The notes: generated by a model not told the origin, from the sequence alone. Counted from the stretch's first letter, positions 33,400-46,277 are shown. The stretch: DNA of 64,000 nt from Diphasiastrum complanatum (GCA_029204225.1 CM055100.1:4778213-4842212); one strand, 5' to 3'. Program-made: numbers and translations.

Positions 33400-34735
33400 G
33401 TGTTCCTAGAGTGTTGTGCAAGGGCTATATCCTTGACACTTTCTAACAAAAAATTGGCCTAATCATCTACTAACATGTGTGCATGGGGAAGAAAAGTCAA
33501 AGTACCTCCCAAACTCAAGATTAAGGCCTATTGACTATTCAAACTCTTCATAAATGAATTAAAAAGATTATGGCTACCCGCCACAAATGGGAACATGCTT
33601 CACACATTTGGTATCTCACTATGTACATGATATTGCAAAAGATCAAGCTAGATTTTGCCTATTTTTCACACTCCTCAAAAACTAGCTTAATGAGATACTA
33701 GATCAAACAAAAAACTTGAGATACTTCTTGAATGGATTCTTTGGTATGAATATGATGTAAAGACTAGCCAAAGGACATTTGGTTGCTGCCAATTCACCAT
33801 TTCCATGAGAGAATATAAACTTGCTCAAGGATATAAGTGTCCTTTTTGGAAGATTCACTTAATCTCATGAGAAGATCACAAATTGCCTCACAAAATAAAA
33901 AAAACATGATTTTTCACACTCTGAATTACTATTTTATTCTTGCTCTTACAAGATCCAAGAGCATAAATTTGATGTCACAACCACTTGCTTTCTAAATGAT
34001 TTAGAACCTGATCTAAGCCATTAATGAAATGAGATATGTCCATACAAGAGGCATCATACAAAACTAGCATTTCCTCACTTGAAATTTGAGATGTAGAAAT
34101 CTCATCAAATCAAGATGGTACATCAAATAATAGAAGAGAAGCAAAAGTGGATTAGATACCACCTGAAAGTTTCCCCTCTTTCCCATGAGTTGTGAGCCAC
34201 ATAGACTCGGCCTTGCCTCTTGAAATTCTCCTTGACACCATGAGTTGGGATGACTCCTCAAAGTCTTGGCCTTTCTCCATCATGCTCTTGGATTGTTGGT
34301 ATATATGAGGATCTCACCATCATCCTCTTGATAGAGATGAGATTTTCCTTACTCCTTACATGCAAAGGAATATTAACAAAGTATATGGATCTAAAGATCC
34401 CCAAAGTATCACCTAATGCAATCTTCCTATCAAGCATCATTGATAAGAGATGCATCCAATTAAAGTCTTCAATGAAGGAATCACATAAGAAAGTACCATA
34501 TTTGCTTCTACTTGATGAAACAAAATCATCCAAATGAACAAGACGACAAAATTGATGAGCAGTAGAACACCTTGGCAATAACTCTCAAAGTGCTTTTGCA
34601 AAAGCACCATCTTCACGAGCCTTACCATCATGGAACATAGATTGAGGTAACCTCCTTGAGATGATCCAAACTCCTCTTGACCACACTTCCACAAGGATTA
34701 GTTTCCAACTTGAAAAGATTTTCACATCTAGTCCC
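33400..34735. other. Long stretch without a recognisable gene
   Basis: Several 60-110-codon ORFs occur on both strands (for example 34258-34578 and 34437-34694, minus) with no known motif. Codon-like phasing is absent. It may be an old retrotransposon interior. Confidence 0.4.
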
Positions 34736-34737
34736 TC

Positions 34738-35046
34738 TTATGGTTGATACACAAGAATCAGTGGTCTCTGTTGTTGTTTGGCTCGATTAACCAGGTTGAA
34801 TGCACATTGAAAAGATTCATGATCAGATCTATTGCAGAACACACATCTAGACTGATATTGTGTTTGAAAATGACCCTTATTCAGACATTCATTCCCAGTG
34901 TGATTTCCCCTACAAAAAGAACACCGCATGCCCTCTCTTCTTGGGTATGTATTTTGGGTTTGAAGATCTCTTAAGGTCTTTTGGATTTCATCTAACTGAC
35001 TCTTATAGACTTTATTTATTTTTCCAAACTCATCCTGCATATTCAC
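34738..35046 (-). pseudogene. Gag zinc-knuckle fragment
   Basis: This 102-codon frame has a helical start (DEFGKINKVYKSQLDEIQKT) and two Cys/His knuckles, CSFCRGNHTGNEC (three residues before the His) and CVFCNRSDHESFQC (a standard CX2CX4HX4C). It ends in a basic, Gln-rich segment. Two knuckles are usual for some plant gag proteins. Both flanks are lost. Confidence 0.65.
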
Positions 35047-35171
35047 AATGCGTGATCTTTCTATAATTCGTTGTTCAACAATTCCTTCAACAGGACGTTC
35101 CCTTCTTTGTTCTCTTAAATTATTTCTGTGGTTAACGAATAGCTATGTCTAGTGAATTCAAGATGGTAGAT

Positions 35172-35676
35172 CTAGGACCTCTTAAGTTCATACTTGGTGG
35201 ACTCAGATTTTGCAAGTGATAATTTGGATAGAAAATCCATAAGTGCTTTTGCTAAATACTTATGTGGAGGAGTTATATCTTGGCTTTCAAAAAATAAAGA
35301 TACCATCTCTCTATCCTCATGTGAAGCTGAGTACAAGGCATTGGCATCAACCACCAAGGAGATCCTATGGCTCAAGAGACTTTTGGAGGAGCTCCCTATG
35401 ATCAAGGCCGAGGAGATTCCATTCATTTATTGTGATAATCAATCATCACAACAAATTTCCACCAATCCTATATTCCATACTTGAACTACGCATATTGAGA
35501 TTGCACACCATTTTGTAAGGGAGAAGGTGCAAGCCAAGGAGATCAAGCTTCTTTATGTATCATCATCCGAATGTGTTGCTGATATTTTGACTAAACCATT
35601 GCCAAAGGACTCATTTATTAAGTTGAGATATGCACTTGGTGTTGTAAATAGATGTACACTAGATTTGCCAAGCTAG
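35172..35676 (+). pseudogene. Ty1/copia RNase H and pol C-terminus
   Basis: Reads VDSDFASDNLDRKSISAFAK, SLSSCEAEYKALASTTKE and FIYCDNQSSQQISTNP, then a stop at 35482. It continues in the same frame with HIEIAHHFVREKVQAKEI and VADILTKPLPKDSF to TAG near 35676. Two RNase H acidic positions (the D of DSDFA and the E of CEAEY) are present. A short purine tract and LTR follow. Confidence 0.85.
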
Positions 35677-35687
35677 ATTTTGAGGAG

Positions 35688-36375
35688 TGTTAAAACTGTC
35701 AAATTCTAGCTTTTGATCTATGATTATTTGTACATAAATTGATCCCACACGTGTGGAGACTGTTCCCACTTGTTGATGGTAGTCTTATATGCATTTATTT
35801 TTAGTTCGATAGAAAAAGTCTTGATTGAAACAAGTGTGAACTAGTGAAAAGCTAGTCAAGTAGGAAATTGCCATTTGGCACCATTTTACTAGTTGATCAA
35901 GCATTCCCATGTGAATAGTGGATGGTTCCCACATGTGTACATATCTGGAAAATATCAGTAGCTTATCAAAAGGGTTGATTTTGTAAGTTCCTAGAAGCTA
36001 GGAAAATTACCTCAAATCAAGGAAAATCACGGTGAGGCAATGGCATCAAGTTAGGAATCAAAGAGGTGGGGGCTCATCTAGCGTTGATTGGTGAATCTGA
36101 AGTGATGTGGCCCACACATGTCAGGCCTACTAAGTCAGCATATCAGTTCAAAATGTGCCTGATCTATATATAGATCATCATTGTTAATATGAAATTTCAT
36201 GAGAGATCTTGATTTTGAGACAAATCCATGTTATTTTCACTATTTGTGTTTTGATCTTTTGCATTGAATGCTATCCATAGATAATTTACTTCACTCTCTG
36301 TCCATTGTCCATATAGTGATAGGTTTTTACACGTGTGAGGCCACACATCCATTATCTTGATCAATTTACATGTTG
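35688..36375 (+). repeat. Candidate 3' LTR following the RNase H fragment
   Basis: It starts TGTTAAAACTGTC directly after the purine-rich TTTTGAGGAG, where a copia 3' LTR should begin. The right end is not defined by a second copy; 36375 is a guess. Confidence 0.5.
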
Positions 36376-36516
36376 TACTTGCTAGTTAAGTGCATAAAAT
36401 TGATCTAGATCAAGATCCAAACATTAGACAACACGTCTTGTGGATTGATTGTAGATCCATTCTTGGTCCTAAATTCAGAAAATTCAAAATGTCAAGTGTG
36501 CATCAACCTTTGAGAC

Positions 36517-37038
36517 TCACATATGATGAAAAGGGTAAGCAAATTGTTGGTGGTGTCCTTGATCTTCTTTCTTGCTCCATCTCTCATGTTGTGGTGTCCT
36601 TGGAGTTGTGTACTCTCTCTTGATCCCATGCTCATCACAAAAAGCCGTGAACTTGGTAGATATGTGCTCTCCACCATTGTCCCTCCTCAAGCACTTGATC
36701 TTTGTGGAAAATTGGTTCTCCTTTGCATTCTTGAACTTAGCAAAGACATCATACACTTCATCTTTGCTCTTTAGTAGATAGATCCAACAAAATCTACTAA
36801 AATCATCAATGAAAGTTACATACATCTTAGCTCCACTATTGTTAGTTGTAGTAATTCCATGAATATCTGAATGTACAACTTGAAAAGGCTTTGTAGATCT
36901 AGTATAAGGTAGTCTATGTGACTTTGACAAAGCACAAGACTCACAAACATGATTGATGCTAGTTAAGGATCTTGGAAGACCAATCACAACTTGCTTTCTA
37001 GCCATTACCTCCAATGACTTGTAGTTGAGATGCCCCAT
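36517..37038 (-). pseudogene. Ty1/copia integrase fragment
   Basis: This 173-codon minus-strand frame has GHLNYKSLEVM and CESCALSKSHRLPY (HHCC region), then HSDIHG, YVTFIDDFSRF and CLRRDNGGEHIS, covering the catalytic core. After TPRTPQHE the sequence diverges. No stop breaks the core itself. Confidence 0.85.
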
Positions 37039-37039
37039 C

Positions 37040-37993
37040 CTCTAATGCCAAACCTCTTGAATAGGTATTTGTGTTGAAATTGAAAAAATCATATATCTTG
37101 ACTTTAGGCTTGCTACAAAATTTTTACTATGCAAGTATCTTGTTTCATAATATAAATGCCAAATTTGGCCTAGATGGAACTCGAGCTATATGGATTTCTC
37201 ATGTCTAGTTGGTAGCATACAACTTGCATATAGATTGTAGACTTGGAATTGGCAATTATATGCTTATAGATACTCATGGCATATCACATGCATTTATTGT
37301 AAGTGATCCATAGGGACATGCATGGCATGCACAAAGTGAAATGGACACATGCATGATGATTTGTACAATTCTAGTTAGAAATAGGACACTTGGTAAAAGT
37401 AGGTACATAAATATACACATACACATACACACCTAGACATATGTATACATATACACACACATACACATTGTTACGTCCAGGGAATAATTCATGACATGGA
37501 TAGCCGATCACTCCAATATATGTGGTTATTAGATATGCCTTGTCATTCCAGACTTGGTCGATAAAGTAATTAATAATCAGATGAGGGCCCAGACCTATAA
37601 TTGGACATAGGAGCACTTGCATGGTGTCTGACTGCTATAATGCATGAATAGGAGGTCATTTGCTATTCCAGGTTGCATGGGGATCTTAAGAGAAATATTC
37701 TCTCCTCATGAGAAAAAATATATACTAGTGGAAACTCGCCCGTCTACTACCTATTGGATTTTCTGATCCTTGTAGCCAGGATCCCCTCCTCTCTTGCATT
37801 CATTCACCATGGCATGGGGTGAAGTGGTTAGGGTATTGACTAGCCATTTTCTGTTGGTTGAGTGGTTTTGCTCCACATGTCCTTTTGGTTGCATGCAATA
37901 GAATCTAGTCGGATCTTCACTAGGCGATCTTTACAGTGGTACACATACACACCATTAGCCGCCCACGCCATCGGCGGACACACTATGCTAGTA

Positions 37994-38000
<7 letters not shown>
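37040..38000. other. No gene; CA-rich low-complexity patch
   Basis: A (CATACACA)-like patch lies at 37400-37470. Short ORFs have no recognisable content. Confidence 0.45.

Positions 38001-38070
<70 letters not shown>
38001..38070. repeat. (AT)n microsatellite
   Basis: An almost uninterrupted AT dinucleotide run of about 70 bp, with a TATATGTGTATAT lead-in. Confidence 0.95.
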
Positions 38071-38072
<2 letters not shown>

Positions 38073-38263
38073 TAGAGAGTGAGTGTAAGGGTGTTGGTAA
38101 CCCACTCTACTCTCCCTATGTCACGCCTAGACTACTCTCCCTCAAACCTAGACTACTCTCCCTCAAAAGGTTCATAAAAATTACACACACTCTTTCAAAA
38201 GGTCGATTATGGAAGTATCACTCTTTTGATTACAGTAACAACGATAGTCGGGTCAGAGGCTGT

Positions 38264-38267
38264 CCGC

Positions 38268-38303
<36 letters not shown>

Positions 38304-38433
38304 CACATTATTGCTATTTTCAAATTTGAAACCCTAAAAAACCCTAAATCCAAAAAAAAATAGCTCCCATATCTGCTCGTCCTGTGCTCTCTCTCGCCTA
38401 TACACTCTCTCTCCCCTATCTGCTCGTACTGCG

Positions 38434-38492
<59 letters not shown>
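38264..38492. repeat. (CT)n and (CA)n microsatellites
   Basis: CT runs occur at about 38270-38299 and 38434-38451. The second passes directly into a CA run that ends at 38492. ORFs rich in alternating Cys-Val here are artefacts. Confidence 0.95.
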
Positions 38493-38494
<2 letters not shown>

Positions 38495-39938
38495 AACTCA
38501 CATTAGCTTGATTCCAGTTTTCTGATAATCAACAACATATACACACTTGGGAAAGATCACACAGAAAGCCCACATCCAAGATCCAACAACCCAACAAATT
38601 TTCTCACTCCAGACTAGAAAACACTCGCAATACAAGGATCACCCACAAAGCCTGTCGCGATACAAGGATCAACCATACTACCGCAATTGCAAATCACAGT
38701 GACGCTATATCAACAAGGCATCCAAATTATCAATCACCCAGGTGTCCTTTGTATTTTGGGACCACCTACAGGAGCATAATGTCCATCCAATTTTTTCTTT
38801 CTCAAGAATCTATCATTCTCTCTCCTCTCTCCGATAGAATTCACTTTCTCTCTCCTCTCTCCTGTGGAATGCACGTTCTCTCTCCTCTCTTCAGTGGAAT
38901 GTGCATGTGCTATGTGGCAGCCCGTCATTGGCTTTCCACATCCACATTCCTAACGTAAAAAAATTTGCAAAAAAAAAATGGCAAAAATCCAGAAAAAAAA
39001 AAATGGTCCACGCATACGGCCGTACGGTACGGAAAAACGAAAAAGAAAAAAAAAAACCTTCACACAATGGCATTACGTAGGGGAAGGCCTGAAGCCCTCG
39101 GGCCTTCCTTGCTGGTCGGGGCCTGCCCTTGGGCTCTCGCCCTCGGGCAAGGGCCCTCCCAACAAGGCAGGCCTCGCGAAAATGGTTTCTTGAGATTAGG
39201 CTGTTCATCTATGTTCGAAGTGTGTTGCAGCCTCAGTTGTCATTAGAATATGGATCCGCGCCAGAGGACAATATCGTGTCACACATCTTCCCTTGGATTG
39301 TCTCCTTCAAATAGCTGTCTTATCAATTAGCAAAAGAAAACAACACTGCGACCGAATTAATACATATTACATGAAAGGTAAAGTTCTAATTGAGGTTGAA
39401 TCCCGCCATGATGCTAGCTGCAGAACCCGCCTATAATCCATTCACTTACCTATCTACTTATGGAGTTGTCCTGACTGTCATAATGCGTGCCACCCATGCT
39501 CATCGTAAGTAATGAGTTAGAAAACATCATGCAAATTAGGCAATGGTGAGAAAATCAGTAGCTCTTTGATGAAAATATTTAACATATTTTGCACACATAT
39601 ACATTTGATTTATGTATATTTGGATCCAACCCTTTGTTCTTATTGTTCAATAACAACGTTGATGATTGTGTGGGTATTGAAATTTTCTCACCATTTCCTA
39701 GTTTGCATGTTGTTTTCATCTGGATTACCATCTACATTGCATGTTATCATCCAACGTACCTCGCTCCGCTTCCCAAGAGAGATCCAACTAATTTTGCTAA
39801 CCTGAACTGCCAGCCGCAACTATATAAATGAAACTCCAAGAACATAGAACTTGGATGTAGGAAATGAGCAGGAAACGCAATCTGAGAAACAAAACTGATC
39901 AAGATATTCTTATCCTGCCTTTCTTTCATCTGGATTAG
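38493..39938. other. No gene; poly-A patches and a GC-rich foldback
   Basis: TCTCTCCTCTCTCC words repeat at 38818-38893, A-rich runs lie at 38958-39056, and a foldback is at 39100-39173. The rest up to the LTR at 39939 shows no coding signal. Confidence 0.5.
39100..39173. repeat. GC-rich foldback (about 23-bp arms)
   Basis: The left arm GGCCTTCCTTGCTGGTCGGG pairs with the reverse complement of CCCTCCCAACAAGGCAGGCC, with few mismatches. The loop holds GGCTCTCGCCCTCGGGC, itself partly self-complementary. It stands out from AT-rich surroundings and is probably a MITE end or foldback remnant. Confidence 0.6.
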
Positions 39939-40711
39939 TGCGGGGGAATTGGTAAAGTTCCCTCGGTGCGTGCACTATTGGTAACAATAGGCGAACACAA
40001 TAACAAGATTAAATTTAGAGCTAGCGCGGTGATAGTGGAAGCAAACGAGCAGACTATCAGACAAAACAATTAGAAGGTCAGACAGAGAGCGGAGAGCATT
40101 GCAAATAATGACAGAGTTTGAACGCAGAACTAGACGGCACTTTATTCAGATCAATCGTAACGAAATACAAGTCAGTGATGCAGGTGAGCACAAGACAATA
40201 GCGGGCGAAACCGCGAGCTCACAAAGCTAACTACAAACTGTAAAAGCTATGAGCTAATACTGATGATCCGTCTGAAGAGGAGAATCAATGCATGAAAGCA
40301 TTTATTGTGTCTGTCTCATCGGATTTGATAATCCGAGTTCTTGATCATCGATCAATTATATTACTTGTTTAGTGCATACAATGATATACATGCTATATAC
40401 ATTTATGCAGATGAGTGTACAAGAGAAGACGTGGAGCCATTGTGTTGTCAGGAAGAAGATTGTGGCTGCTGTCATTGTCAAGTTGGTTATGCAGTATAGG
40501 GGATGAGTGTGAGGAGGCCGATAAATTGGACTTCCCTGATATGTCGTCCAAGTTTGGGTCTAGCCGATAGTTCGTCCAACTCCGATGTGTCGGCCATCTT
40601 CACTTACTTGTCTTTAGTAGTTGAGCTACGCGACAATGCAAGTAGATATGCAGCAATGAATGGAACTAAATTAACATGGGATTTAGGAGAGTAGAGGAGA
40701 TAAATCCAACA
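39939..40711 (-). repeat. 3' LTR of copy F
   Basis: It is 773 bp, TG at 39939 to CA at 40711, with the family's TGTTGGATTTATC start in element sense. It matches 52672-53260, and more distantly the fragments at 1570, 3846 and 11480. Confidence 0.85.
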
Positions 40712-40725
40712 CCCCTCCTTAATCT
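40712..40725 (-). other. Polypurine tract of copy F
   Basis: In element sense AGATTAAGGAGGGG lies directly before the LTR start, as expected for plus-strand priming. Confidence 0.8.
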
Positions 40726-42235
40726 AGATCCATGAATAATTTGATCTTCAGACTTAGCAGTGCACAAAATTTGTCGTGTGCATCAATGGTCAATGCCTTG
40801 GTGAACACATCTGCAACTATGTCCTGTGTTCGACAGTACATTAAGCTAACCTCTTTGTCGAGAATCTTGCCCCTAACATAGTGATATCGGATCTCGATGT
40901 GCTTACTCCTAGAGTGAAATCTAGGGTTGGCCGATAAGACAATGGCACTCTAATTATTACAGAATATGATTGCCAGGGTGTACTGGTTCAAACTAATGTC
41001 TGTCAGTAAATGTTTCAACCAAAATGCCTCTTTAATAGATTGAGAAGCAGCAATATACTCTGCTTTTGTAGATGAAAGAGCAATAGAGGTTTGTTTACGA
41101 CTATTCCAGGATATAGGACCCCCGTTGAAGAAGAATGTAAATCGTGATGTGGATTTATGATTATCTACATCTCCTCCCCAGCTTGCATCAGAAAATCCAC
41201 TGAGCCGATGAAGATTGTCATTGTTGACTTCTCCATAGTAGATGCATTAGTCCACTATATGTGCAGACCATTGCATACATGAGAGATCCAAGTATCGGTC
41301 GATAGGGATACTCTCTCATCTGCTCCTCTTCTTGCTTGGTCTGAGGACATTGGTCCTTTGACAATCGTAGGCTTGGATCCATCGACGAGTGAGCTAATTT
41401 ACAATTAATCAGATTATTTCTAACAAGAACATTGTGAAGATACCTTTGTTGAGTAATAAATATCAGTCGTCTTGCTCTGTCTCTGTGGATTTGAATGCCC
41501 AGACAGAAGTGAGCTTCAGCAAGGTCAATCATGTTGAACTCAGAAGACAACATCTATATAGCATCCTTCACCAGATTGGTACAGTTGCTGAAAAGCAATG
41601 TATCATCTACATACAAGGTGATAATTATAAAGGATCTCTGCACTGACTTGAAGTAGATGTTACTGTTGGCCATGCTTGGTTGGAAACCTTGTCGGATGAG
41701 GAATGTGTTGATCCTATGGAACCAAGCTCTGGTTGATTGCTTCAAGCCATAAAGTGCCTTGTGGAGTTTGCAGACATGATGCTTCATGCCTTCATGGATG
41801 TATCCTTCAGGTTGTAGCATATAGATGTCTTCTTCAATGACTCCATTTAGATAAGCTGTTTGTACATCAAGTTGATGTACTTCAAGGTTGGCTGCTACAT
41901 CATAAAATAGGAGGGCTCGGATCGATGAGTGCTTGACTACTGGAGTGAAAGTCTCGTTGTAGTCAATGTTGGAGATTTGAGCAAATCCTCGTACTACTAG
42001 TCTTGCCTTCCTTTGATCAATCGCTCCATTGGCATTGTATTTGATCTTGAAGATCCATTTGCAATCGATGAGATTGCAGCCAGTAGGAGCTTCGACTAGT
42101 GACCATGTCTGGTTCTTGATCAAAGAGGAATGCTCTCTGTCCATTGCTTCTCTCCAGAGATCGGAGTCTGGTTGGCTAAGTGCCTCATCCACTGATGTCG
42201 GTTCCTACATTAAAAGACAGGCATACTCAGGAATT
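40726..42235 (-). pseudogene. Copia RT and RNase H half of copy F
   Basis: RT begins at about 42192 (DSDLWREAMDREHSSLIKNQ) and contains CKWIFKIKYNANG, QLDVQTAYLNG and ITLYVDDTLLF. A frameshift near 41554 is followed by the connection region (DLAEAHFCLGIQI) and by RNase H sequence reading SSTKAEYIAASQ near 41060. It ends before the polypurine tract. It continues the integrase half at 51147-52250 across the inserted element. Confidence 0.85.
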
Positions 42236-42239
42236 GGCC

Positions 42240-42275
42240 TTTTGCGAGTAAATTTTTGCAAGTTTAGTGAGTTTT
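42240..42275 (+). repeat. Left terminal inverted repeat
   Basis: It matches the inverted end at 51110-51146 with about six differences in 36 bases. The first 14 bases are identical. Confidence 0.8.
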
Positions 42276-43000
42276 TCTGAACAAAATAGATTGATCATGA
42301 CAACCATCATTTTCTTCAACATTATGTTCGAGATCAAATGCAATTTCAGTACATACAAGACTGCGTATAATCGACACCTCAAAATTGTACAATCGACACC
42401 TCAGAAAATAAAGATTGTCACTTTTTGCAACATAGAATACAAAGGTAGAGACAACCACATAATGAATAACATTGCAAAACAAATGACTAGACTCAACAAT
42501 TAATCTTAAATTTCCATACTCTTAAATCTACTTTGACAAAATTTCTACAAAACACTCCTAAAATTTTTTAAGTAATAACTAACCTTTAACAAGAAAAAGT
42601 CATTTATGACATTCGATGTTTCACTTATAGTTTTCATTCATGTGACTACCAAGAACATCGAATTTGTATTCTGCACACTAATCTATCGGTAACGTTGTCG
42701 GTGTGAAAATGACTTGACGTAACTCTTGGCGAGTTAATACAGTTTGGTGAATGAACATGTGTTGATCCATGTCCAAGCCTTTTAGCTTTAAAAAGACATA
42801 GTACAAGTGTTTGCAAGGAATGTATTTGCCATCTTGAATAGATCTTTGAAAATCCTTTTAAGTGCAACTAGGCTCAACATCAATTGTCACCTGATATTGT
42901 CGTCCTGTCGAAACGCTATCAAAACTTAATATTGTAATTATTTCTTTTTCACCATCATGCGATTTGTTGTCACCCTTTACAATTGTAATCAACTTCACTC
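42276..43000. other. Subterminal region of the TIR element, no gene assigned
   Basis: AT-rich, with CGACACCTCA words near 42375-42410 repeated twice. Short ORFs only. It may contain 3' sequence of the leftward gene. Confidence 0.4.
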
Positions 43001-43021
43001 CACGAGCCGCACGCTCCTTTG

Positions 43022-45461
43022 CTAATAATGGACACTTGACCTCCTTCGCATTTGCTTACGACCACTTGAGCTTGGTTGTTGTGTTGTAGACATTGGTGTC
43101 TCATTGGACTGCTCTGCTCTTATGTTGGGTGGGCTGATATAATTTTCACTTTTGTATTCTAATACGAACCCTCCCCTGCACAAGTACTCAAATTCTTCTT
43201 TTGTTAAATTTGTTCCCCTCAGAATGGACCAATAGCAGGGTGGTTTAATAATAATTTGTGGATGAACTGTCCAAGTGCACCTAAAATCTGAAGAACAAAA
43301 CCACATCATCTGTGATGTTTCCCCTTTGTTATGGGTGCGTCTTCCAAAGAAACAAGGATGTGGGCCTACAGTTAGTGGCTTATTACATCTGCCCCTCCCT
43401 GGATTCTTCATTCCTTGACATTTAACTCAATGACTTTTTTCGAGTCTGCGAATGGCCCACCAACTTTCATGAATATCCCCTTCAATTAACATTTCAAAGT
43501 TTTGAAATACTTGCTGCACATGCGAAAAAGTGGAAAAATGTCTGCATGACATGAAAAATTGACTGGTCTACCAAATATTGTTGTTGGAGGTATGGTTCGC
43601 CTACTTGTATGATCTTGTTTACCAGATCGTTGAACTCTTAAGTTTTCCATATCTGGTCTATGACAGACATTCTTTGTCTCTGTATTCGATTGTGAGTGGG
43701 GACGTTTACAACGAACAAAACAAGTATTTTCCTCATTTGGAATGTCATGTCTTGTCAAGTCAACACATGCCACAAAATCATTCACCGTATTGTTAAAACA
43801 TGCACCAACAATGTCAGATCTCCTTCTGGATGTTAAGTTCCTCGACAGATGGCCTACTACCCATATACTTCCCTGTCAGGTACGATTTCTGTCTAGTACT
43901 CTGTAGAATGGCGTTGGCCAAATCACCAACAGCAGTCTCATATGGACTAAGTTTGGATGTATATGAGTCAACACTTTGCCAACTTCTATGTTTGACCTCA
44001 GCAAGGTTTGTTGTTGGTATGAAGGCTTCATCCTCAATGTCCATCATCTATGACAGCAAATAAAATCAACATATCAATTCATTTCACAAGTTGTAGTGAT
44101 TTGCATAGAATGTATCAAAATGACATGGAGCATGTCAAATAAACGTTGACATTTAAGATCTAAAACCAACAGATTACATGGTGTCATACACATGAACTCC
44201 CAGTGCTACCCAATCTTTTACACGATGCACATGATCAAAACAACACCAAGCCTTTTCAAGATCATATTTTGGTTGCATTCTTTTCCCCAAATCAACACCA
44301 GAAGCAGGGCCGTAAATAGACATTTTAAAAACAAAACATTTGTCTGTATCATCATGGATTTGTCCAAGGAACAAAGATCCATAAAAAAATTCATAGGAAC
44401 AATGTTCTCTTACATAAGCGCTTATATGTCGCCTGACAGACTTGTTGGTTGCAACTCTGTACGAGCTTCAGTGATCCATTTTTTTAATCTGTAGGCAAAT
44501 AATAACATGTGAGCTAGTTCACTTTGTTAAAGCATTATCAAATAGATTGACATAATTGAAATTCCTTAACTACCTTCAACTATTGGTCAAGGGCTCCAAT
44601 GCAGCAAATAATTCGTCCATCTTCAACGCTTCCAAACTAGAATTTCCTCCATCAACAATAAGATACTTTGTGATGATATCTTGTGTGATTTGCTTTTCCA
44701 CTTTCTTATTACTGTGTGTAGGGAAAGGTGTTGCAATATTTTGTACTGCCTTCTTGGAGGATTCAAGTAGTATTGAAGATCTTCCTTTTCCAAAAATGTG
44801 TTCATGTGTTCCAACATGCAGAGCCAGCCTTGTAACACTCGTCATGAGGTACACAGTAGTAAAATTTTGCTTGACATGTTCTAGTGCACATGGGAGGCTC
44901 ACCACATGATTTGCACTTAAACGTTTCAACTGGGCCTTCAAGTTTTCCAATGCAGCATTGCTTTTTTAAACTTCCAACAAACATTGTTTGATTTCCTCTT
45001 TTGAAATGTTTGTATTAAGAAAACTCCACATTTATACACTCAAACTCACCACCACAAACAGATATCCTTACAATATCTAAAAAGCCTTGGATTTTTGTTG
45101 TGATGTATCTAACCCAATTATGACAATCTAATGAATGTCTCATCCCTTCCATTCCTCCTCCTTTTGTTGGAGGGAGCTCAAACATGACATTTCCATTGTA
45201 GCTAGACGGAAGTCCTTTCACCTTCAAAGCTTGTCCACACAAAGCCATGCACTTGCGCAATATACTGGACATAGGTAAATTCTGCAAAACTTGAAGAATG
45301 GTCTGACCCTTTGATCCAAGTAATGTTGTATCATCATCACGAGCTGGTGAAGGAGTAGGCAATCCACTAAAGGCAGCATAGTTTTGAATGTTTCCATTGC
45401 TTGAGAAAATTAAGTAAGTTGGATTAGAAATACAACTATCAACTACAAGAATGTTGCACAA
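43022..45461 (-). pseudogene. Leftward gene of the TIR element with a Cys/His cluster; possible transposase
   Basis: Coding blocks on the minus strand, in order: 45461-45015 (LPMSSILRKCMALCGQALKV and GGGMEGMRHSLDCHNWVRYI); after one in-frame TAA, 44984-44802 with FKCKSCGEPPMCTRTC; and 44870-44576 with ALHVGTHEHIFGKG, so the Cys pairs and H-G-H-H may form one zinc site. A possible intron ends TTGCCTACAG near 44490. Later blocks are 44374-44174 (DKCFVFKMSIYGPASGVDLG), 44047-43814, 43785-43486 and 43411-43022 (NPGRGRCNKPLTVGPHPCFF, KGETSQMMWFCSSDFRC). Frameshifts join them. The length and zinc cluster would suit a transposase, but I see no clear DDE triad and claim no family. Confidence 0.55.
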
Positions 45462-45521
45462 CCAAAATTTGAATTGTGGCAGAATAAAGATAACACCACT
45501 TAACAGAGTCGATACTTCAAT

Positions 45522-45544
45522 ATGTGTGTGTGTGTGTGTGTGTG
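45522..45544. repeat. (GT)n microsatellite
   Basis: An uninterrupted GT run of about 23 bp in the presumed intergenic region between the two divergent genes. Confidence 0.9.
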
Positions 45545-45930
45545 GTTGTGCTCATTGATGGACAAAGGCCAATTTTTAAGACTGGAGCACACGTCATTAT
45601 TCAGTTTGCCGTGGATATAACGGCGCCATTTATTATTCTCAGGGTCAAATTTCAAGGATGTAACGACACCACTTATTTTATGGCATCAAAATATATTACG
45701 CTATGCCCTCACAAATAATAAAAAATCTCGATAATAAATGTATAGTTTAAAAAACAATATCTATAACAAATGTATAGTTAAAAATATATATTTGCTTTAG
45801 AAAATGTAAAATATATTACGTTATTCTATAATATATTCTCGTTTTTTTATAATCATTTCTTTTGTGTTATTACGTGTTTTGTGGAGTCGTTTTTGTGGTC
45901 ATTTTGTGGAGTTGTAATATATATATATAG

Positions 45931-45934
<4 letters not shown>

Positions 45935-45972
<38 letters not shown>
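45935..45972. repeat. (GA)n microsatellite
   Basis: A GA dinucleotide run of 38 bp, directly after an AT run at 45919-45930. Confidence 0.9.
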
Positions 45973-45974
<2 letters not shown>

Positions 45975-46127
45975 CTTTGTGGAGATAAGCATCGCCTGTG
46001 GACGCCATCACCACGTCAGTTATCAGGGTTGTGGAGGCTAAACACATACGCTGCCAACGACCATACTCGGTATGCTTTTCAATTTGTCTACCTTTCGTAA
46101 TATTTTTGTCAGCAAATTAGGTTTTAA

Positions 46128-46277
46128 TCGATCAGCCAGCCCGCTGGTTGGCCAGTGGGCTCGCAAAAAAAATTTGCACCACTATCAGCAATGGATCAGC
46201 CCAACCGGGCTGATCTTCGACGATCAGCCTTGTTGGGCTGAAAAAAATGCCAGTTCAATGGTCAGCCAGGGGCTGGC
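46128..46277. repeat. Foldback of ATCAGCC words
   Basis: ATCAGCCAGCCCGCTGG, ATCAGCCCAACCGGGCTGAT (self-complementary) and GTCAGCCAGGGGCTGGC make several short hairpins in 150 bp. GATCAGCC recurs at 46197, 46222 and beyond the 48-bp repeats at 46490. Confidence 0.6.

Noticed and set aside
38303-38488. Cys-Val repeat ORF
   Set aside because: Read straight through (CA)n and (CT)n tracts.
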